From assembly GCA_028023455.1 (NCBI GenBank), contig JAQFVV010000013.1, positions 16,068,258 through 16,132,257 of the forward strand: a stretch of 64,000 nt of DNA, given 5' to 3'. Positions within the stretch are counted from its first letter, which is position 1. The number at the start of each line of letters is the position of its first letter. The stretch is from Epiperipatus broadwayi. Its lineage: Eukaryota > Onychophora > Udeonychophora > Euonychophora > Peripatidae. The position numbers and the translations under genes are program-made. A model generated the notes under the pieces. The model was not told the origin of the DNA. It worked only from the letters and a program-made list of their open reading frames with translations, and made no database searches. This document shows positions 47,981-60,023 of the stretch, in pieces.

Positions 47981-48638
47981 GAATATACACACAGACAGAT
48001 ATTTACATTTACATTCTTATCATCACCCAACTCAAATAGTTTCTGTAGCCAAAACTCTTTTAAATAGAGCAATTAACTTTTCAGATAAATCACATCTGAA
48101 AGAAGAAATAAATCATATTAATAATATTTTATTAGCAAATAGTTATAATTATAAATTTATTAAACAAGCCTTATTTCAAGCCCAAAATGGACAAAATAGG
48201 AAACAAAAAGATGATATATCAGCTATTAGGGTTTGTGTTCCATATGTAAAAGAAACTGCAAACAGTATTGGACGTATATTAAAATGCTATAATATAAATA
48301 CAGCGGTTTCTCCTCATCAAAAGATCAGCAATATAATAACCAAGCTTAAGGATTCAATCCCTCTTGAATCTCATGGTGTTTATTAAATCTCATGTGAAAA
48401 TTGTAAAGCTTCTTACATAGGTATGAGTAATCATCATATCAGTGTTAGGAGAAATGAACATGCTAATGCAGTTAAACAACACTCATCATCAGCAGCACTC
48501 TCACTCCATACTATAGATTCAGGTTATAAAATTGATTTTTCTAGTACCAGGATCATATCCAGATGTGATAATCTCTACCAATGCAAAATCAGAGAAGCCA
48601 TTGAGATACTTAAAAGGCCAAATTGTATCAATAAGTGA
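47981..48638 (+). pseudogene. Penelope-like RT C-terminus and GIY-YIG endonuclease, one stop
   Basis: Endonuclease of the Penelope-like type, which nicks target DNA before reverse transcription. It shows the CENC...SYIGMS start of the GIY-YIG fold and the HISVRRNEHANAVK helix. Only one in-frame stop (48384-48386) is seen over about 218 codons, so this copy decayed later than the one at 18-19.6 kb. The N-terminal RT domain is absent. Confidence 0.75.
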
Positions 48639-48789
48639 AATGATACATGCAAACTTCCTCCTATTTGGAAATATTTTTTAAAAAAAAAAAACATTCTTAA
48701 TTTAACATTTTTGCTATTGGTGAAACTTTAATGTTTTTTTTTCAAATCAGTGATTGTAGAACCTCTACAGCCATCTTTCTACCTTTTAT

Positions 48790-48835
48790 CACCCAGTAGA
48801 TGACTTGCGTGATCAAGTCGAAACATCGGTATATA
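48790..48835 (+). ncRNA. Degenerate hammerhead-like hairpin in a Penelope-like tail
   Basis: The words tagatga, a perfect 6-bp hairpin (gacttg at 48802-48807 with caagtc at 48814-48819), GAAAC at 48820-48824 and gta at 48829-48831 follow in hammerhead order. The first core box deviates from CTGATGA at two positions, and two bases separate the inner stem from GAAAC. It can only be a decayed or variant motif. Penelope-like elements are known to carry hammerheads in their terminal repeats. Confidence 0.4.
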
Positions 48836-48900
48836 AATATTTAAATTTTTAACACGGATGAACCGGCAAAATATGTCTTTTATGTATATATAAGTAACCA

Positions 48901-51020
48901 GAAATAAAATTTAAGTAATTTTAAAATAAAATTTAAATAATTATAGTAAACTTTTACTTATTGACTTGTTTTTGTTCATTTATAGATGATCATAAATATA
49001 AAATTGAAATTTATATAAGATAAAGAAATGATTATTATTTGAGATAAGTAATAAGTTGTTAATAAAATAATAATTATAATAAATTAACTATTTTATTTAA
49101 AATTTAAATGATCAGTAATTGAGCTAAAACAGATTAACATTTTTCTTTTGTATATTTAATATATATATTATCTATTGAAGATAATAAATCAATATTTCCT
49201 TTGTGGCAAATATGTGCAATGTCTTAGCATTATATTATGATTAAAACAAGTGGAACATTTTATAATAAACTATTTCAAACAATTAAACATATTAATTAAT
49301 ATCTTAGTATATTTTGTAAATAAAATTATTATTTTTATGTATTAAACTTGAAATAGTAGTTTTATTTGATTTGATAGATACATAATATGACAATAATAAT
49401 TCAAAATCTCTATGATATCATAAACATTTGAAATTTTATTAGTCAAAATAACATATATTTTATTACATTATTAGAATTCAGCATTTAACAAAAGAGAACC
49501 CATATAATGTATAATTGAAATGTATTTTATATTTTAGATCTTTTCCAATATTCTTCTATTTATTATAATCCTCCAATTCTTAATTCATGACTTACATCAT
49601 TGGACTTTCCCCCCTTATCTTTATAACTTTATAATAGTCATAAGCATTCTATATTTTGTATTTATTAAATTGGGTAGCAAGAATATAAAATCCTATTGGA
49701 TCCAATCCAACCAGTAACTTGTTAATTTTATCTGATGAAATGAGCATAGACATTGTCAACTAGACAAATCTTTCTGCTAACTGATAAATCCAACTCTATA
49801 CTAACTGTTAATGTAGCTTTTGCTATTTTAGCAGTCTAATCTTGTAACTTTTGTTTGTGCTAAACTTGCCTCATATTTTAAAGAGAGATTTCTATAGCTG
49901 TAAACAGATGAATTGCTTCCTTGAGATTACATCATCAGAATTTTTTCCAATTACTAAATGATATTTTTATTTGTTCTTCTCTGTCATTTATGTGTTGTAA
50001 AGCTTCATGAATGAATTATTTAATTTTAAGGAATAATTTTTTTAAAAATCTCCAGCCATTTTAGTTGGTTCTGCATTAATTATATCTAATATTTCAAATT
50101 TGTTTTTGATATTATTTTTAAAATTAATAAGCAAATTTACTAGATTTTATCTAGAATAATGGAAATCTGAGATTCCTTTTCAATTTTACTTGAGAAATTT
50201 GGGATTCATTTTACATTCTTCTTCTGACCACATGTTTTTTTGCTATAAAAACAGCTTTCCATTGTCTATCATAAAAAATATAATAAATATGATTTTTATA
50301 AACATTATCCAGGGTTGTTAATATTCATAGATAGCACTTTGATTGCTTGAACAATGCATTAACAACAAACAGGACATTTATTTAAAAAAACATTTTATTT
50401 TTGTTAGTTCCTATTTTTTTTTTTTTACTTTTTTTCCATTTCTAATATTATTTCTATCATTGATTACTACAAATACATTTTGTCCAAGTTTTGTCAATTT
50501 CTACTTGATGCTAGTCTTAAAATTTCTGTTTCTGATTTGCTTGTTTGAATTGTTAGAGAATGGATTTCTACTTATAGTAATGTTGAATAGATATCCACAA
50601 AATGATAACAAATGATCAATCTCAGAAAAACAATGGCGATTGTGCAACCATTCAGGTAGAATAAAAGCTGCATTTTTTCTTTTTTATTGTTTATAACTTG
50701 AATAGATAACAGCCAATTATTTTTATCTTTCAATACAATTTACCTTATTTCACTAACTTCTAAAATGTATTCATTTTTGATATCATAACAATTTTTCTTG
50801 ATGCATTACCTATACATTGTAAGTTCTATGATAATTTCTTGGCATAGATTCTATGATATTTATGCATATAAGATTGTTTTCTCACAATAATAACAGCAAA
50901 TAGATGTATAATATGTTTTGAAAACTTTAGTTGTATTGAATGTTTAAGGGAATAGTTTTTTAATATTAAACATTGGAGCAGAAATATCCATATAGTTTGG
51001 TTCATGAATAAGAGTTATGG
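48901..51020. other. AT-rich stretch without recognised gene
   Basis: No clear coding region; a 90-codon frame at 50343-50615 is hydrophobic low-complexity sequence. Parts of 49550-50300 read in minus sense look weakly protein-like but could not be assigned. Confidence 0.3.
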
Positions 51021-51027
51021 CCTAGAA

Positions 51028-51700
51028 TGTCTGTGCAGTCAGCAAATAACTATATTTCTACAGTTCACTAAAGTTCAATTCCCACACTGTTCTCTTGCAA
51101 TGAATGGTCTGCAATGAATGCTCTGCAACGGATGCTCTGCAATGGATGCTCTCCAATGAATGCTCTCCAACAAATGGTCTGCAATGAATGGTCTGCAATG
51201 AATGCTCTCCAATAAATGGTCTGCAATGAATGCTCTCCAACGAATGGTCTGCAACGAATGCTCTCCAATGAATGGTTTGCAACGAATGCTCTCAATATCT
51301 CCACTGTGGTCTCCCCATTTCTGAGGGCTTTTCAGCTACACCCATGGACTACATTTCCACTGGGTGCTGTTCATTAACCGCAAGCACTGACATGAGATAT
51401 CTCTACTCGAATTGTACTCAAATCACTGCCTACTCAAATACTGCCCTGCGTAGTTGTTACCCAGTCTTTTTATCGCTTCCTGATAACTGCAACAATTAAT
51501 ACACTGTCCAATAAGGTATCATATCTTATCCAGAAATATTTGTAATCGGCAAATATCTCTTGGAATTGTCAATCTTTATTATGTCAATGCCTTAATTAAA
51601 TTCCACAGTTATCAGTGCACGATCTAAAACAACCTCTCGTATAAATTCTAGTTTTTTCTGGAGTGCACAAACATGTCTGCCATTTTTACAAAACACTACA
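51028..51700 (-). repeat. LTR 1 of the miniature element
   Basis: Contains about 14 units of a 14-bp repeat (type tgcaatgaatggtc / tgcaatgaatgctc) from about 51097 to 51294. Open frames across the array in several frames are period artefacts. Confidence 0.75.
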
Positions 51701-52044
51701 CCTCCCTCCACTCCAGAAAAACTCTTGTTGCGATTCCTTGGTGTTTTGTTGTTTTTCTATTCCTACTTTTCTGCTATTTCACTCAGAAATGTTCGATTCA
51801 AATTTGCTGCCAAACTTCTACACCACTTACATTCAATGATGACTGTGCAAGCATGGTGGGACTCAGCTTTCAATGTTGACTGCGCAAGCATTTTATTTCC
51901 AAACTTTCACTTCCATTGTTAACGTTATACTAACTGGGATTTCCATTTTCACCAGGTTTCTCCATCTATAGCTAAACTTGTTCAAAACTTATTCACCACT
52001 CACAGGTTCCAAATGTGACTGTGCCAATGTTATATCTGCAAGAA

Positions 52045-52739
52045 TGTCTGTGTGGTCAGCAAATAACTATATTTCTACAGTTCGCTAAAGTTCAATTCCC
52101 ACGCTATTCTCTTGCAATGAATGCTCTCCAACAAATGGTCTGCAACAAATGCTCTGCAATGGATGCTCTGCAATGAATGGTCTGGAATGAATGCTCTGCA
52201 ATGAATGCTCTGCAATGAATGCTCTGCAACGAATGCTCTGCAACAAATGCTCTCCAACAAATGCTCTGCAATGAATGCTCTCCAACGAATGGTCTGCAAC
52301 GAATGCTCTCCAATGAATGGTCTACAATGAATGCTCTCAATATCTCCGCTGTGGTCTCCCCATCTCTGTGGGCTTTTCAGCTACACCCATGGACTACATT
52401 TCCACTGGGCGCTGGTCATTAACCGCAAGCACTGACGCGTGATATTTCTACTTGAATTGTACTCAAATCACTGCCTACTTAAATACTGCCCTCCGTAGTT
52501 GTTACCCAGTCTTTTCCTGATAACTGCAACAATTAATACACCGTCCAATAAAGTATCGTCTCTTATCCAGAAATATTTGCAATCAGAAAATATCTCTTGG
52601 AATTGTCGATCGCCATTACGTCAATGCCTTAATTAAATTCCACAGTTATCAGCGCGTGATCTAAAACAACCTGTAGAATAAATTCTAGTGTTTTCTGGAG
52701 TGCACAAACATGTCTGCTATTTTTACAAAGCACTACATG
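52045..52739 (-). repeat. LTR 2 of the miniature element
   Basis: Direct repeat of 51028-51700 with high similarity outside the array. The same 14-bp array spans about 52114-52338, roughly 16 units, so it differs in copy number from LTR 1. Confidence 0.75.
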
Positions 52740-53039
52740 GCTCATATTTTATTAATGAGTGCTTCTACAGTATTTTTCAACATGCTCATATATACATAAA
52801 ACACTTTCATTATTCTCAACATAGATTATGATTATAGTTTAAAATATTTTACCATAGACATAAAAATAAAACAAATAGAAGATGAAAATAATAAAAATGT
52901 TGCAAATAAAAATGATAGTCATTATAAGTTTTATTTTAAGACGTAAAATATGATAAATAAATGAAAAAGAACGAAGAACATCAGATTTGCTAAACTATTT
53001 GCAATTTAAATACTAAATTATTCAGTGATATTATTAAAT

Positions 53040-53594
53040 TTATATAATGGATGAAATTAATCATAGAATTAAACTGGGTTGGAGTGCTTTTGGTAGAAAT
53101 AACTTGATACTAAAAGGAAATATGCCTATGTGTTTGAAAAGGAAGGTTTTTAATATATGTGTTTTGCCAGTTCTTACTTATGGATCTGAGACTTGGAAAC
53201 TTAAAAGAAGAGCAATACAGAGACTTCAGACCACTCAAAGAAGTATGGAGAGATGCATGTTGAGAATAATAAGAAGGGATCGAATACACAATGTATGGGT
53301 AAGAGAACAAACAGGTGTTACTGACCTCATTGAAAAAATTAAAAGACTGAAGTGGAGTTGGGCTGGACATATTGTTAGAAGAGATGATAATAGATGGACA
53401 ATTGAAATTTTAAACTGGATTCCAAGAGATTGTAAAAGACTCAGAAAGAGACCACATGTTAGATGGGTGGATGAAATAAGAAAGTGTGCAGGGGTGATGT
53501 GGAGAAGAGAAGCTAAAGATAGGAAAAGATGGATTGAACTTGGAGAGACCTACATACTGCAGTGGATTGCTAATGGTTGATGATGATGATTAAA
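53040..53594 (+). mobile_element. RTE-like LINE, 5'-truncated 3' end with (TGA)n tail
   Basis: A single uninterrupted frame of 177 codons (53047-53580) gives the C-terminal domain of an RTE-type reverse transcriptase: VLPVLTYGSETWKLKRRAIQ, RSMERCMLRIIRR and LKWSWAGHIVRRDDNRWT. The element ends in a short tgatgatgatgat tail, as RTE elements do. It begins abruptly, so it is a 5'-truncated insertion and not a gene. The frame is intact, so the copy is fairly recent compared with the one at 41-43 kb. Confidence 0.8.
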
Positions 53595-55138
53595 TTTAGA
53601 TTGGAAAATAAGCTAATTATTTTATTTTTTTTACCTTATTTAATTTAACATTTTATTTTGATCTATAACCAATGCTTGACATCCTTCTCAGAAATGAAGG
53701 AACATTGATCTCAAAATTGGTTAGATGATGAAAATCGGACATTTCACTTCTCAGCTTTCTTTGCACAATGGTTAAAACATTGTTAGTTATTATGCAATAT
53801 ATTTTGAAAGAAAATGGTGAACTATTGATTTTTATTAAATGATGAGTATTTTCCTAATGTATTATTTTAATTAAAAAAGCAATCCTCTTATAGAGTTGTA
53901 ATTATTGAAAAGAAATTCAACAATGGTGAAGCCTCTGTAAATAATCTTAAACAATAAAAAACAACACTTCTCTGCCATTTATTTCTGTACTTAAAATATT
54001 GACTTAACTTTAAATATTTATCCTATTGTCAGTTAAGTAAAATTTACAAATGGAATTATGCTGATATTGATTCTATTTGTAGTCATTTGTTATTACTTTT
54101 CATAATTTTCACATTTTAGATTTATAATTTTATAATTTTTCTTATAATCGTAATAAACAATATAACACTATGTAACTTTAGTATATACTTCCAAAAGCAG
54201 AGCATCTATTGTAAACTTGAACATATCATTGGATATTTGGGGATAATACTATGATGTCCACACCCCCAAAACAGTTTCAGGCTTTTATCATTAGCTTAAT
54301 CAGTACAAAGAGTTAAAAATGAATGCTTGATGCAACAATACATTAATCACAACTTTAAACCCTAATAGCTTACTAATGAAGACAAAAATCAATGTATCTA
54401 AAGATGGTGATATAGCACTACTATGTAATATTCCAGTTACTAATGATTCTAAAGTATGGTGAAATCCGCCTTTATAAGCTTATTAATAAGCATGCACACA
54501 TGATGTATTGCATGCACTATTATATCAGGTCTATAAATGTATACCCACTCATATTTTCAAATCTTTAAAATTATTTTTATATATTTTTTGTTATATGTGA
54601 GTTTTGTCATTTATTTTCAATTAATAAACTTGTAGATTTTTTAAAAACTTTTCTATAGCTATGGCACTTCAATGTAAGGTTTAGAAATTGTTAGATGCCA
54701 GATTATAGTGCTTAATAAATCATTATTAAATACTGTTTATCCAACATCTCCTAACTAGTTTATAGCTTATGATTTTTATCAATGAGGTGTACAGGGATTT
54801 TTATTAAGCACTACAATGTGGCATATGTTAATTATGAAAGCTTACATTAAGTGCTATAACTGTGCAAGAAAAAAAAATATTGCAGAAACAGTGATGTGTA
54901 AAATGGTATGGCTTGATATTTTATTAATTATATTTTTCATATACACCTTTATATGGTATTAGTTCAATTTGCATTAATAAATTGGTTTTGATGATTAATT
55001 TCATGCATGCATATTCTATATTAGTGCAATAGATGATTTCATGCTTTAGATAGTCTATCTGGCTAAAGGACTGACTAATAATAATTAATCATATCTGAAT
55101 GATATGTTGCACGATTTTTTTCATAGTTCTTACAAAGA
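53595..55138. other. AT-rich non-coding stretch
   Basis: Nothing recognised. Confidence 0.35.
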
Positions 55139-55318
55139 GTCAATCATTACATGGTCACCATTCTTTATGCTTATACAAGCTGTTTTTCACAGAGGCAAAA
55201 TTCTCCATACAGTAGTCACTCAGTGGGATTTTATGCACAGACTTTCCTGCATCCATTAATTATTTTGACTTGCACTGAGTAGTACTACTGTATGGAGAGT
55301 TTTGCCTCTGTTCTTATG
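55139..55318. mobile_element. Truncated inverted copy of the hammerhead repeat family
   Basis: A minus-sense fragment (catggtcaccatt ... ggcaaaattctccatacagt) faces a plus-sense end (ggattttatgcacagactt ... tactgtatggagagttttgc). The ribozyme-bearing middle is missing. The inverted arrangement repeats that of the 39.2-kb copy. Confidence 0.65.
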
Positions 55319-56189
55319 GAGAGTTAAGCTAAAGAAATAAATAAATAAATTCTAGATGTGTTTTTTCTACATTCCAAAATTTTTGTGATATAAAAAAGAC
55401 AAAAAAAGAGCATAAAAGATTGTGGATATATATTTTTTTAATATAGTGAGTGCAGAGATATTGATTCGAAGCTGTTGACAGCCATTTGTTTCATTTTTAT
55501 GATATCCTTCTAGTAAACATTTAACTCAATGCTCAAGTCTTGCCAAAGAATATAATAATATTTTTCTATAAAAATAGCAAATGTAATCAATATAAGTATA
55601 AAGAATCAAATACAAATTGCTTTATTGCAAACTGTAACAATAATATGTTGGAACATGAATGATAAATTAAACAATAAGAATTATAAAGTTTATGATTAAG
55701 TAAAAAATAAACCAAGACAAGTTTTATATGTTGCATCTTTAAACAAAAATATATTTTTAATATGAAAAACCTTTTGTTTAACAGAACAGTGTTTGTAAAT
55801 AATAAATAATTTTGTCAATACAAAACTAATAATAGATAAGATGAAGGCAGGCATATAAACAGCTTAATAATATATTATGAATATAGCACATAACAGACCA
55901 TTAATTGTGACATGGCTGCATAGAAAAACCCAACCATTGCACACTCAATTTCTATATTTTATGCAAATTAAAGAAATAGAGTTATTGGATAAATTGTAGA
56001 TAACTTTTATATAAAAAAAAAATCCTAAATTTTAATAATAATAATTAAAATTTCTATACTGGTCAAGGTTTTTGTATAAAAAACTTCATTTTAAGGGTGA
56101 GAAATACAAAAAAGCATTTATAATAAGATTTAGAATTACAAATAATATTCACAGTAGTACATCTGATCATAGCCCACAGAGTTATAATT
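55319..56189. other. AT-rich non-coding stretch
   Basis: Nothing recognised. Confidence 0.35.
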
Positions 56190-56460
56190 ATATGTTGGAC
56201 TGTTTATGCTTGTCTATTTTTATCATCTAATTTTAATTGTTAAATGTTTTAAGAAAAATGCTAACATTTATTTAAAATTTTCAAGTATATTCAAGTGTTA
56301 CTAATACCGCAAGATTAATATTTCTAACAGCTGAATGTATTTAGAAAGTTTAAATAAAATTTGAATTTTTAATGAAAATATTTGACAATTACTATTAGAT
56401 GATGAAAATAGCCCAGCATATAATTATAATTGCAATACTATCAGAACAAACTTTCAAACA
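56190..56460. mobile_element. Terminal fragment of a Penelope-like element, foldback form
   Basis: The right part (ttagatgatgaaaatagccc at about 56395, and following text to aaactttcaaac) matches the 3' terminus of the element at 19981-20045. The left part (tatatgttggactgttt ... tttttatcatctaa) is an inverted version of the same end. Only ends remain, so it is a small deletion derivative. Confidence 0.5.
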
Positions 56461-57720
56461 AACATATGCACATAATTGTATAGTTGTTTCGTGAAATTTT
56501 AAGATCAGCTAAGAACTTAATAATTTGTGACTAAATTAATTTTATGAATTATTACAATATATTTTTTATATGTTTCCAACTCCTGGTGTTATTTATGCTT
56601 ATTTATTATTAAATAATTTAGGCACACATTTAGCATATGAATTTTTAAAAAACAACAACAGCTAATCAAAATTATTACAAAGAGACCAGCCAATATCCCA
56701 TGTCAGACATAGTGTTGCTTATGGCTTCATTAACTTTATACTATTTATAATTTTTGTAGCCAATAAGTATATTTGAACGGCTCATATTTTTTGGTAGTTA
56801 GATATGTGGAAAATTTAAGCTTCATTTATAAACTAGAAAAACTCATTGATTGGGATAGTTTTGACTTGAAGCACTTTTGCTGTGACTTGTCTTAACTGGA
56901 ATATAGTATTTAATAATAGAAATAAATATCTAAGGAAGCTAGCTATTCATAAGTAAGCATCGTACTTCAAATGGCAGCAGCTATTTTTTTAAGGAGATTG
57001 TTTCTAAAAATTATCTTAGATAAAAATCTTTGCTAAATGGAAAAATATATTAATCTAGAATCACTTCCATATAATATGTTTTGGTCGTATGTTGCAGATT
57101 ATATTTATTTTATATTATTATTTAAATGAAAAATTGAATATAACATCTCAATGAAAACATCAATATTTGAAAGAATATTTTAAAGTTTACAATTTAAGGA
57201 ATTTTTCTTCTTATTTTGTTTTGGAAAAATCATTAGTGAATACATTAATAAGGTCTTTGAGAAATGAAATCATGTTGCATAATGATGGAAGACCATTGTG
57301 TAGACATTTTATTTTTCATTGAAGAGTATTCTGCCAAATACATGAACAGTTTTTCTGCATTTAGGCACTTAAGAATCTTTTATAGAGTCATTCTTTTCAA
57401 ATAGGGTTTTAAATTAAAATCAGATTAGTCATTAACTCATTTTAAAAACACCTTTTAAGATAGAAATTAGCATTTACTATCTTTTTTCATTATAATTTTA
57501 ATCCATAAAAGGGCGAACTAGAAAAAAATTCTTGAGGTGTTAGATTATAAAAACTATATTGTAGAACAATTTATTACTTGATAATATTTATGAGAAAATA
57601 TTGCTTATAATAATCTGTTAAATTATTTTTATTTGCTAAAAAAAAAAAATATTTTCTCATATTTTAAAATTGCCTGCTGAAAAATTATTAAATTTGAAAT
57701 AAAAATATATATGACCTTAA
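56461..57720. other. AT-rich non-coding stretch
   Basis: Nothing recognised. Confidence 0.35.
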
Positions 57721-57887
57721 CAGTGGCGTAGCTATTGTGAAGCAAACAAAGGCTCTGTATATAGACCCTACATATTTGGGGTTCTTTGATAGTCAATTAT
57801 TAAAGGATGGCAAAATGTCTTTTTTAAATTTTTGTTTAGGGACCCAAAAATTCTAGCTTCATCTTTGGATCTCAAATTCACCACTAC
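57721..57887. mobile_element. Candidate short DNA-transposon (MITE-like) copy
   Basis: The start cagtggcgtagcta is a word common at the ends of animal DNA transposons. The right end ccacta gives an imperfect inverted counterpart (tagtgg). The target duplication is unclear, so only moderate support. Confidence 0.35.
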
Positions 57888-58107
57888 AAAAAAAACAACA
57901 ACACCAAAACGATAGTCAAATGATCTGCAATATAAGCTGATTTTGTATGCATGTGTAGTGTATTTGTACACACATACTTGCAGATTAAACATTCAAACAA
58001 TTTGTTAATAGAATTTTAATAAAAACTGTTTGTAACATATTGTGGATTAGAATTTTTCTAGATACTCTCAAACTTAGCATTAAAAATTTAAAGTAAAAAA
58101 TAAATTA

Positions 58108-59454
58108 TTAAATTTCTGCAAACATAAAGTCAGCATCCCAGTCTAGAATGTATTTAACTAGAATTGCAGGATAAGTTCCAAATATGTTTTTGAATTTTAT
58201 TGGTATTTTATTGTATTTTAAATGCCATAATTTCCTAAAGCCCAAAGTACGACGAATTTTAAGTCTACATAAACGTTGAAGTGAAAATGGATTTTTAGAT
58301 GAAATTAAAAAATACTGCTTAAGAAATCCTAAATTTTGATTTTTTAGTAACCAAGGAAGGTTTCCTTTAGCATCCACAATACGCAAGTTTGCTGATTCTG
58401 AACAAAGCATTACAAAAGCAACAAGTTTATCTTGAAGACAACTATACTGTTTGTTGAGGAGAGTAAAAAGTGGTGATTCTAGGTTGTCGTTTAAAGCATC
58501 AGGATCTGCACCAAAGTACATAAGTGTCGCAATTATTATACTGTTATCACTAAATGCTGCAGCATAATGAAGAGGTGTATTGCCTTCAAATGAATGGGCA
58601 TTAATATCAGCTCCAAACAATAACAATGTAGTGATCACTTCTTTATTATGTGTTGGATTGTAACGACAAACTAAATGAAGATTTGTATAACCATCTTTAC
58701 TAATGGAGTTGATATCAGCACCCAAATGCAACAAAGTTTTAATTATTTCACAGTTTTGTTTTAAACATGCAATCATAAGAGGAGTCTGGCCTAAAGAGTC
58801 ATAACCTTCTAATTCAGCACCATTTTTTAACAATTCATTTAATGCTAATTTAAAGTTTTGGCGAACAGCTAAATGTAAAGGTGTTTCACCATAGTCTGCT
58901 GGAGTACCTATAGATCGACTTAGCATAGCATTCACATCTGCTCCAAACAAAGCTAAATATTCAATGCAAGAAATGCTTTGCATATGCAAGTGCTCTAAAT
59001 ATTCTTCATTTTCTGGAGTTTCTACAATGTAATCCCGTTCATAAAATAAATACCAAAAATGCGGCCACTTGTCAATAACTAGTTGAAGAGGTGTTCTTCC
59101 TAAATCATCTTTAAGATTAGGATTGGCTCCTTTTGTTAAAAGTAAATATATAATTTTATCTCGTCTATAAATACAGGCAAAATGAAGTAAAGTTGCATTT
59201 ATTGAACGCGGACTTGATTTTTTTGGGTGCCGTCCTTTTCTTTTGAAATTATGCTGGTAAAAAATATTTGGATCAATATTTAAACTGCCAAGGATTTTTT
59301 CGCAAAGGTTCTCGTCCCCCTTTTCAATAGCATGTAAGAGTGTTCGTTTCCCCAATTTTTTTTTAATGGCATTATAGTATGATTTACTTGATAACAGTAA
59401 ACTATTCGAAGAGTTTTCCTGCCTTCTTAATGAAAAAGGAAAACGACACCCCAT
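58108..59454 (-). CDS. Ankyrin-repeat protein with SOCS-box-like C-terminus (ASB/ANKRD61-like)
   Basis: Intact single-exon frame of 448 codons, ATG followed by G (MGCRF...). Gly2 with Cys3 is a possible myristoylation/palmitoylation start. Ankyrin repeats lie at about residues 36-65, 86-118, 156-185, 189-221, 222-254, 255-290, 291-324 and 325-358, with clear TPLHLAV, TPLMIAC and TPLHYAA helices and GADxN turns. Residues 391-405 (SLQRLCRLKIRRTLG) fit the elongin-BC box LxxxCxxx(hydrophobic), here L392, C396, I400. IPIK at 417-420 resembles the cullin-5 box. Such proteins act as substrate receptors of cullin-5 ubiquitin ligases; that role is inferred. Order and C-terminus recall vertebrate ANKRD61, which also starts MG and has the SLQ-C block. 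A head-to-head paralogue lies 569 bp away. Confidence 0.85.
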   Translation of the reverse strand: MGCRFPFSLRRQENSSNSLLLSSKSYYNAIKKKLGKRTLLHAIEKGDENLCEKILGSLNIDPNIFYQHNFKRKGRHPKKSSPRSINATLLHFACIYRRDKIIYLLLTKGANPNLKDDLGRTPLQLVIDKWPHFWYLFYERDYIVETPENEEYLEHLHMQSISCIEYLALFGADVNAMLSRSIGTPADYGETPLHLAVRQNFKLALNELLKNGAELEGYDSLGQTPLMIACLKQNCEIIKTLLHLGADINSISKDGYTNLHLVCRYNPTHNKEVITTLLLFGADINAHSFEGNTPLHYAAAFSDNSIIIATLMYFGADPDALNDNLESPLFTLLNKQYSCLQDKLVAFVMLCSESANLRIVDAKGNLPWLLKNQNLGFLKQYFLISSKNPFSLQRLCRLKIRRTLGFRKLWHLKYNKIPIKFKNIFGTYPAILVKYILDWDADFMFAEI

Positions 59455-60023
59455 TACAAAAAAAGTAGTTACGTGAACATTAAGAATATTTCAAATATAT
59501 CACATTCGAAAGTAATTCTCTCATGTAAACTCTGGCGCAGATTTAAAATTAATTAGAAATAATGCATAATAGACTTAATGTAAAACTTAAAAGATATCCG
59601 TTTAAGTATTACTGGCTACTGAGGAGTTTATTTGAAAAAAAAAAACCGCAAACATTCGTCGTACTATTCTCTGTGCAGCTAAGTCGTAATCTCCGGCATT
59701 CAGTAAGAGAATGCCAAAATTGGAGGTATTCGACTACTGCACAGGATTATCTGAGACTTATCCTTTTCGACTAGGCATAAAAATTGACCCGAATTCGATT
59801 TTTTTTATTTTAATAATATTTGTTTAGTTGTACGTGTTAACGTGAAATTAGTCCATTTGATTCTATTATTTAAAAAAAAAAAAACGGAGTACATATAAGT
59901 AAATGTTTAATGAATTGATTAACATTATTATTTTTTTTTTTTAAGATATAGTATGCGAATTGTCAGTTGATAAAAACAATCGAATCAAAAATGTAACTCA
60001 ATTTCTGTTAAGACTCGTAGCTT
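59455..60023. promoter_or_regulatory. Divergent intergenic region of the ankyrin gene pair
   Basis: The 569 bp between the two start codons must hold both promoters. It has GC-richer words (ctccggcattcag near 59690) amid poly-A/T runs (59635, 59870, 59930). A 70-codon frame inside it (59562-59774) has no motif. A minimal start-stop uORF (ATG TAA) lies at 59991-59996, 28 nt before the plus-strand start codon. No TATA box is evident. Confidence 0.5.

Larger units (their letters stand above)
47981..48900 (+). mobile_element. Second Penelope-like element, 3' fragment
   Basis: The frame begins YTDRYLHLHSYHHP, a conserved block at the end of the Penelope-like RT. It continues to VSPHQKISNIITKLKDSIP, then SHGVY, a stop at 48384-48386, ISCENCKASYIGMS and the rest of a GIY-YIG domain, ending at 48638. 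The stop replaces the lysine usually found in that position. The 5' part is missing. The tail to about 48900 contains a hammerhead-like hairpin. Confidence 0.75.
51028..52739 (-). mobile_element. Miniature LTR element (TRIM-like) with minisatellite-bearing LTRs
   Basis: Two direct repeats, 51028-51700 and 52045-52739, start tgtctgtg and end cactaca. They are separated by only 344 bp without coding capacity. In minus sense, a purine tract (ggagtggagggagg) stands directly before the left repeat, as a polypurine tract should. A ttggcacagtcacatttgg word lies about 17 bp past the right repeat, a possible primer-binding site. These features fit a terminal-repeat retrotransposon in miniature. No clear target duplication was found. 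Confidence 0.65.

Noticed and set aside
51058-52422. Several 65-78-codon open frames in both strands
   Set aside because: They all fall in the 14-bp minisatellite of the LTRs; the repeat keeps several frames open, so they are not genes.
41210-53594. Single RTE element split into 41.2-43.3 kb and 53.0-53.6 kb parts
   Set aside because: The 3' piece has an intact frame while the 5' piece is full of stops, so different ages and independent insertions are more likely.
59562-59774. 70-codon plus-strand frame between the ankyrin genes
   Set aside because: No motif, biased composition and position in the shared promoter region.
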